Assembly (NCBI GenBank): GCA_016929065.1
Contig: JAFGJO010000043.1
Location: 62,001 to 126,000, forward strand
Source of the DNA: Spirochaetales bacterium
GTDB taxonomy: Bacteria; Spirochaetota; Spirochaetia; SZUA-6; RPPD01
DNA length: 64,000 nucleotides
Direction: 5' to 3'
Shown piece by piece: positions 60,176 to 64,000 of the stretch (within the stretch, counting starts at the first letter, position 1; each line of letters opens with the position of its first letter). Under the pieces are notes generated by a model. It saw only the letters and a list, made by a program, of their open reading frames with translations. It was not told the DNA's origin and made no database searches. The position numbers and the translations under genes are program-made.

Positions 60176-60308
60176 GTGAGTATCCTCCGGAATTCTCCAA
60201 AATATTATGAGGACTAAAAATAGCAAAATCAGCCAGCTCTGTCAAGGAGGAAGAGCAGAGAATCGGTGTTTTTATTTCCCCGCGCCTTCTTCGGCCGCAC
60301 GTGAATCA

Positions 60309-61151
60309 TTATTTGTACTGATTTTCGAAAAACTTCCTGTATTCATGTACAAAAACATGGGAGATCCTGTTCCGTTTTGCAGCCTCATCTTCCACCCGGC
60401 GGCGGAAAACCTGCCACACTTTTGCGTAATATTCCGGTTCCGCCTGCATTCTAAGGTATTTTTTCAACAGTTCCGGATCTTCTTTGCCGATCAGGTCAAA
60501 TACTGCTCCGATCCTCGAAAGGTGAAAATTCAGGCATTCACAGTCCAGCCTCGGAGCGTTTTTCAATCTCTCAAACACGGTGTCACAGTCGGTTATCCAC
60601 GGCAATGCCGGGGAGAGGTACGGAATAACAGGAATGCTGTTCTGAAGCAGTATATCAACCGCGTCAAAGCGGGCATCAAATGCAGGACTGCAGGGCTCTA
60701 ACTTCTTTTTCAGCCGGTCAGAAAACGAGTTCACCGTAAAATAGACTGCATCACAAAAGCCTTTTTTCAGAATATCAATATAATCAAGAATGACCGGTGA
60801 GCGGGTAAGAATGACATAATGAACAGTATATGCATTCAGCAGCTCAAGAATCTGCCCGGTCAGCCGGCGAGTGCGTTCGACAGGCTGAAACACCTCGGTG
60901 GTCGATCCCAGGAGTACAGTGCGCGGCCTTTTTTTTTCAATCTCTTTTTTCAGCTGCTGGACCGCATTCACCCGGATATCGACCCAGGAACCCCATGGAT
61001 CCTTGCGGTTTTGGACAACCCTGTTTGAGCGGACATAGCAGTATTCACAGCCAAAAACGCATCCCTTGTAGGGATTGATGACAAACTCTCCAAGATCTAT
61101 GGAAGTGGGATTGAGTATCCTCTGTATGGTCACTTCATTGTACTTGATCAT
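60309..61151 (-). CDS. Radical SAM protein of the SplB-like family
   Basis: A 280-residue radical SAM protein: NPYKGCVFGCEYCYVRS carries CX3CX2C, followed by LLGSTTEVFQPVERTRRLTGQIL and VILTRSPVILDYIDIL. The pattern is that of the Rv2578c/SplB-like group rather than true spore photoproduct lyase. The substrate is unknown; relatives are sometimes linked to DNA repair. Single gene, divergent from the nitroreductase. Confidence 0.88.
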   Translation of the reverse strand: MIKYNEVTIQRILNPTSIDLGEFVINPYKGCVFGCEYCYVRSNRVVQNRKDPWGSWVDIRVNAVQQLKKEIEKKRPRTVLLGSTTEVFQPVERTRRLTGQILELLNAYTVHYVILTRSPVILDYIDILKKGFCDAVYFTVNSFSDRLKKKLEPCSPAFDARFDAVDILLQNSIPVIPYLSPALPWITDCDTVFERLKNAPRLDCECLNFHLSRIGAVFDLIGKEDPELLKKYLRMQAEPEYYAKVWQVFRRRVEDEAAKRNRISHVFVHEYRKFFENQYK

Positions 61152-61311
61152 TGCCGCTCCAAATTCCGTACATACGATAAAAACATGCGGCAGCCGGCCT
61201 GTTTCACTGCTGAGGCCATTTTTTCCACTTTATCGTCTCCTGAATCCTCATGCATTTCCGTGCCGGATATACCGTTGAAAAAACTGCCTGAACCGGATAT
61301 GCTGGAACTCT

Positions 61312-62190
61312 ATGTATTTGAATATCAATTCTGTTACCACCCATCGCTGCACACGCTGCAGGGCGTGTATAAAGGACTGCCCGCAGCATTTGTTTGCCTG
61401 CAAGGACGATACTTCGGTGGTGTTTTACGACCCGCTTGATCAATGTATCCGCTGCGGTCATTGCATCGCGGTGTGTCCGGTCGATGCGATTGATTTTACC
61501 TCGGATCAGCTGCCGTTCCTGCTTCCAAAATCTGCACCTCCGGATTCCATCCTGGATAAAAACGCATTATATACCTTTTTCCGTGCCCGAAGATCGATTC
61601 GGCAGTACAAAGATAAAGCCGTTGATCCTGCCCTTGTTTCACGAATCCTCGAGACGATGCGGCATGCACCCACCGCAAGCAACAGGGAACGGATCCACTA
61701 TACCATAGTAACCTCTTCTGTTCTGCGACTCCGTCTCCAGAAAAAGGTCCTGGGGATGTTCCGTTTTATAAAACTGCTTTTGACAATAATACGGGCTGTA
61801 ATCCCGTTCGGCAGGAACGGTCCCGGCATTCTGGGCAACGGCCTTTTTAAAAGTCTTGTTGATACGCTGAAACGGGCAAAGGACGGCCATGATCCTGTTT
61901 TTTTCCATGCACCCTGCATCATTATTCTGTCATCTCCCAAATACAGCAAACAGGGAGCGGTTGATGCGGGCATTGCCTTAACCCATGGCATTTTTTGTGC
62001 CCAGGCCGAAGGCCTGGGCAGCTGCCTGATTGGGTTTGCTCATGAAATGCTTTCAAGAAACAGGAAAATGCGGGCAACCCTGCAAATCCCGAAATCTCAT
62101 ACAGTACAGGGTGTGATGGTTGTCGGCTATCCCGCTGTGTTTTACACCAAAGCCCCGCCGCGCAAACCGCTTTCCGCAACGTTTCATTAA
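61312..62190 (+). CDS. Ferredoxin-nitroreductase fusion protein
   Basis: A 292-residue protein. The N-terminal two-[4Fe-4S] ferredoxin (CTRCRACIKDCPQ and CIRCGHCIAVCPVDAI) is fused to an FMN-binding nitroreductase domain (FFRARRSIRQYKDKAVDPALVSRILETMRHAPTASNRE, later GLGSCLIGFA). Such fusions are common in anaerobes and feed electrons from low-potential donors to FMN; substrates are mostly unknown. No strong ribosome-binding site precedes ATG 61312. Confidence 0.92.
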   Translation: MYLNINSVTTHRCTRCRACIKDCPQHLFACKDDTSVVFYDPLDQCIRCGHCIAVCPVDAIDFTSDQLPFLLPKSAPPDSILDKNALYTFFRARRSIRQYKDKAVDPALVSRILETMRHAPTASNRERIHYTIVTSSVLRLRLQKKVLGMFRFIKLLLTIIRAVIPFGRNGPGILGNGLFKSLVDTLKRAKDGHDPVFFHAPCIIILSSPKYSKQGAVDAGIALTHGIFCAQAEGLGSCLIGFAHEMLSRNRKMRATLQIPKSHTVQGVMVVGYPAVFYTKAPPRKPLSATFH

Positions 62191-62211
62191 TGCAACAGGC
62201 ATAAAAAACTT

Positions 62212-63999
62212 CTATCCGGCAGGCTTTCCGTCAGCACCCTTTTTTTGGCGTTCATTTTCATATTTGAGCATTCCCTCAACAAGCACCTTGTGATTCATGG
62301 AAGCATTCCAGAAAATATAATCAGTATTGCCGCTGTCAAATATTCCGTCAAGCTCCCAACCGATGTAATCAACGCCGAATTTATCCCAGTCATCCTTGTA
62401 ATAAAAAGCCTGGATATACGGCCGAAGAATGGTCTCTCCGATCAACTCTTTTGTGCGTTTGCAGCTGAGCAGGATAATGTAATACACCTGTCTGTCTCCA
62501 AAACCATGGCCATATGACCGTGAATAATGTGAAGGATAAAACATCGGGCTGACAACATCGACATACTGTGCCATTTCGGCGATGTCCTGGCCGATAGAAT
62601 TCCCGTATTTGTACACTGCCATGTACCCAAAAATATCTATGGAGATCGGCACATCCAGTTTTTCCTGCGCTTTTTTCAAAAAAGATGCAAGCGCCTCGCG
62701 CATAATCTGTCCTTCGCGGCGGTGATCATACCGCGTGGTGGTAATGCTCACCCTGTCCGGGAACCGGATATAATCGAACTGTATCTCATCGACGCCCACA
62801 TCAACCATTGCCTGTGCGGCCCGAATATTATAATCCCAGACAAACTCCGAGTATGCATCAACCCATTTTTCCGGCCCCTTGGGAAGAGGATTGCCCGCCT
62901 GTGTTTTTACCGCATATTTGAAGTTGTCAAGTTTAAAGACAACACTGTCCTTGAACACCACATGCCGCCCGACTACATAAATCCCGTCTTTTTTCAGCTT
63001 GGCAATGGTCGCCTTGATGTTTTTGTATGGATATTTTATTCCGCCTGCCTGTACCAGCACCGGATCATCCGAGGGAACCCGGATATATCCTTCATCATCC
63101 TTTAAATCAATCACCACTGTATTCATATTGAGCAGTTTGAGTTTTTCGATCAGCCGGGGATAGTTATCACCCTGGGTCAACGCATGACTGATGTATAATC
63201 CACGTTTGTTCATCGCACGGGAATCGGGTTCAAATGCCCGTTTCGGCATGTAATTTTTTATCAGCGGGAATACGGTATGGTCGGTGTACATTGATACCGC
63301 ATCTGTCTGCTGCAGAAACGCGGTCAGGAAAGATTCATCCGGCTGATCCGCCGATGTATCAATTTTAAATATTTTTTTTGTTCCGCGGTTTGTCCCGGCC
63401 AGCAGACAGCCGCGGTAATAGTGAAGATATTCAATATAGTAAAAATCTCCGTCCGGATAGGTGACCAGTTCTTTTTCCTTGAACCGTGTTGTCTTTTTAT
63501 CGCGGATATTCCCTTCAAGAATTCCCTGTCCGTTTCCCATACCGGCATAAAACGTATTCGTATCTCCCCCGAAACACAGTGACCGTACTTCGTCAAGCTC
63601 GGCTGGATGATACACCGGCTCCCCGGGGATCCCGTTATCGATATCATCCCATGTTTTTCCCTCATCGCGGGAAAAATAAATTCCTGAAAACGATGTTCCG
63701 ACAAGAAACAGATTTTTATCATCGGGATGCCATGCCACTGAAAGCGGCTCGGCATATGAGGACATCCCCTCTATTTTTTGCTGCTTGAAGGTAATTCCTC
63801 CGTCATAGGAGAGGAACAGACCGTGTGCAAAAAGAATGGCAATGCGATGAAAATCCCTGGAGACCGAAAGGCTGACCACCGGCTTGGTGATCCCGTTATT
63901 TTTAAAGGGATAGACCATTTCCCTTGGCAGGTCGGTGTCGATCCGTGTCCACAATCCTTTTAATTCACTGACACTGAAAATGCCATGCCGGCGTGTGAT
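62212..63999 (-). CDS. BNR-repeat plus DUF4015 putative glycoside hydrolase (5' end outside window)
   Basis: At least 596 residues; the frame is open to the right edge (…GIFSVSELKGLWTRIDTDLP), so the TTG at 63954 is internal. The N-terminal part has BNR/sialidase-like repeats (HGLFLSYDGGITF, SGIYFSRDEGKTWDDI). From about residue 265 onward a DUF4015 TIM-barrel begins (RGLYISHALTQGDNYPRLIEKLKLLNMNTVVIDLKDD). Likely acidic catalytic residues are in VDEIQFDYIRFPD and SIDIFGY. DUF4015 proteins are predicted glycosidases of exported location; substrate unknown. The BNR part may form a propeller for glycan or protein binding. Confidence 0.87.
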   Translation of the reverse strand: MTRRHGIFSVSELKGLWTRIDTDLPREMVYPFKNNGITKPVVSLSVSRDFHRIAILFAHGLFLSYDGGITFKQQKIEGMSSYAEPLSVAWHPDDKNLFLVGTSFSGIYFSRDEGKTWDDIDNGIPGEPVYHPAELDEVRSLCFGGDTNTFYAGMGNGQGILEGNIRDKKTTRFKEKELVTYPDGDFYYIEYLHYYRGCLLAGTNRGTKKIFKIDTSADQPDESFLTAFLQQTDAVSMYTDHTVFPLIKNYMPKRAFEPDSRAMNKRGLYISHALTQGDNYPRLIEKLKLLNMNTVVIDLKDDEGYIRVPSDDPVLVQAGGIKYPYKNIKATIAKLKKDGIYVVGRHVVFKDSVVFKLDNFKYAVKTQAGNPLPKGPEKWVDAYSEFVWDYNIRAAQAMVDVGVDEIQFDYIRFPDRVSITTTRYDHRREGQIMREALASFLKKAQEKLDVPISIDIFGYMAVYKYGNSIGQDIAEMAQYVDVVSPMFYPSHYSRSYGHGFGDRQVYYIILLSCKRTKELIGETILRPYIQAFYYKDDWDKFGVDYIGWELDGIFDSGNTDYIFWNASMNHKVLVEGMLKYENERQKKGADGKPAG

Positions 64000-64000
64000 A

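Noticed and set aside
1-64000. Insertion sequences, prophage or integrative elements
   Set aside because: No transposase, recombinase, phage structural gene or conjugation gene was recognised; the small inverted-repeat elements are too short to encode anything.

Overview
The window looks like a chromosomal segment of a spirochaete (Spirochaetota). The left edge carries the end of a FlaB-type flagellin followed by flaG and fliD. Further along are a PUR-domain nucleic-acid-binding protein of the Borrelia BpuR type, a bactofilin, and a small TPR protein with the tail typical of spirochaetal cyclase-associated TPRs. MetE, a full glycine-cleavage set with lipoate genes, GTP-type PEPCK, AmtB/PII, Lnt and a TPP riboswitch suggest a metabolically competent organism rather than a reduced host-restricted pathogen. 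I recognise no transposase, integrase, phage gene or CRISPR array. I cannot name the species.

Layout. 1-4.2 kb: flagellar filament genes (flaB 3' end, flaG, fliD, a conserved unknown). 4.3-9.1 kb: a WYL regulator, two unknown proteins, a WecA/TagO-like polyprenyl-phosphate sugar transferase, a J-domain protein and a divergent DapF homologue. 9.2-12.4 kb: a three-gene GlpA/GlpB/DUF1667-like oxidoreductase operon. 12.4-13.9 kb: tRNA-Gly, a small-protein candidate, bpuR, and an intergenic region full of repeated hairpins. 13.9-21.2 kb: rnhB, an M23 peptidase, a small-multidrug-export family protein, a Rep/PcrA-type helicase, plsC and a transglutaminase-like secreted protein. 21.5-25 kb (minus strand): a TPP-riboswitch operon encoding a thiamine-binding protein, an HMP/thiamine ABC transporter and a NadR-type kinase. 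25.1-32.7 kb: a DUF1015 protein, then gcvT-gcvH-gcvPA-gcvPB-lipA-lipM. 32.8-37.1 kb: a hybrid histidine kinase split by a frameshift, then amtB-glnK behind a good sigma-54 promoter. 37.2-39.7 kb: a DJ-1 family protein and pckG.

39.8-47.4 kb holds the least ordinary block. Two paralogous membrane-anchored LysM-PKD-C39 cysteine peptidase-like proteins lie at the outer ends of a divergent pair. The inner genes encode a zinc-ribbon/TM/isoaspartyl-methyltransferase fusion and a polytopic spermidine-synthase-like protein. 47.6-50.5 kb: a NapH-like membrane iron-sulfur protein with a partner, and an MFS transporter. 50.7-60.2 kb (minus strand): metE, rpmE, rho, a shortened CinA/PncC, bactofilin, TPR protein, response regulator, Lnt with an extra membrane domain, an HU-like protein and rpsT with a TTG start. 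60.3-64 kb: a radical SAM protein, a ferredoxin-nitroreductase fusion and a BNR-repeat/DUF4015 putative glycoside hydrolase cut by the window edge.

The points most worth following are the LysM-PKD-C39/PIMT/SpeE-like block, the NadR-type kinase inside the TPP-regulated operon, the covarying hairpin repeats next to bpuR, the CTG start inferred for gcvPA, and the PII protein that has lost Tyr51. All calls come from reading sequence and translated motifs; no database search was run.
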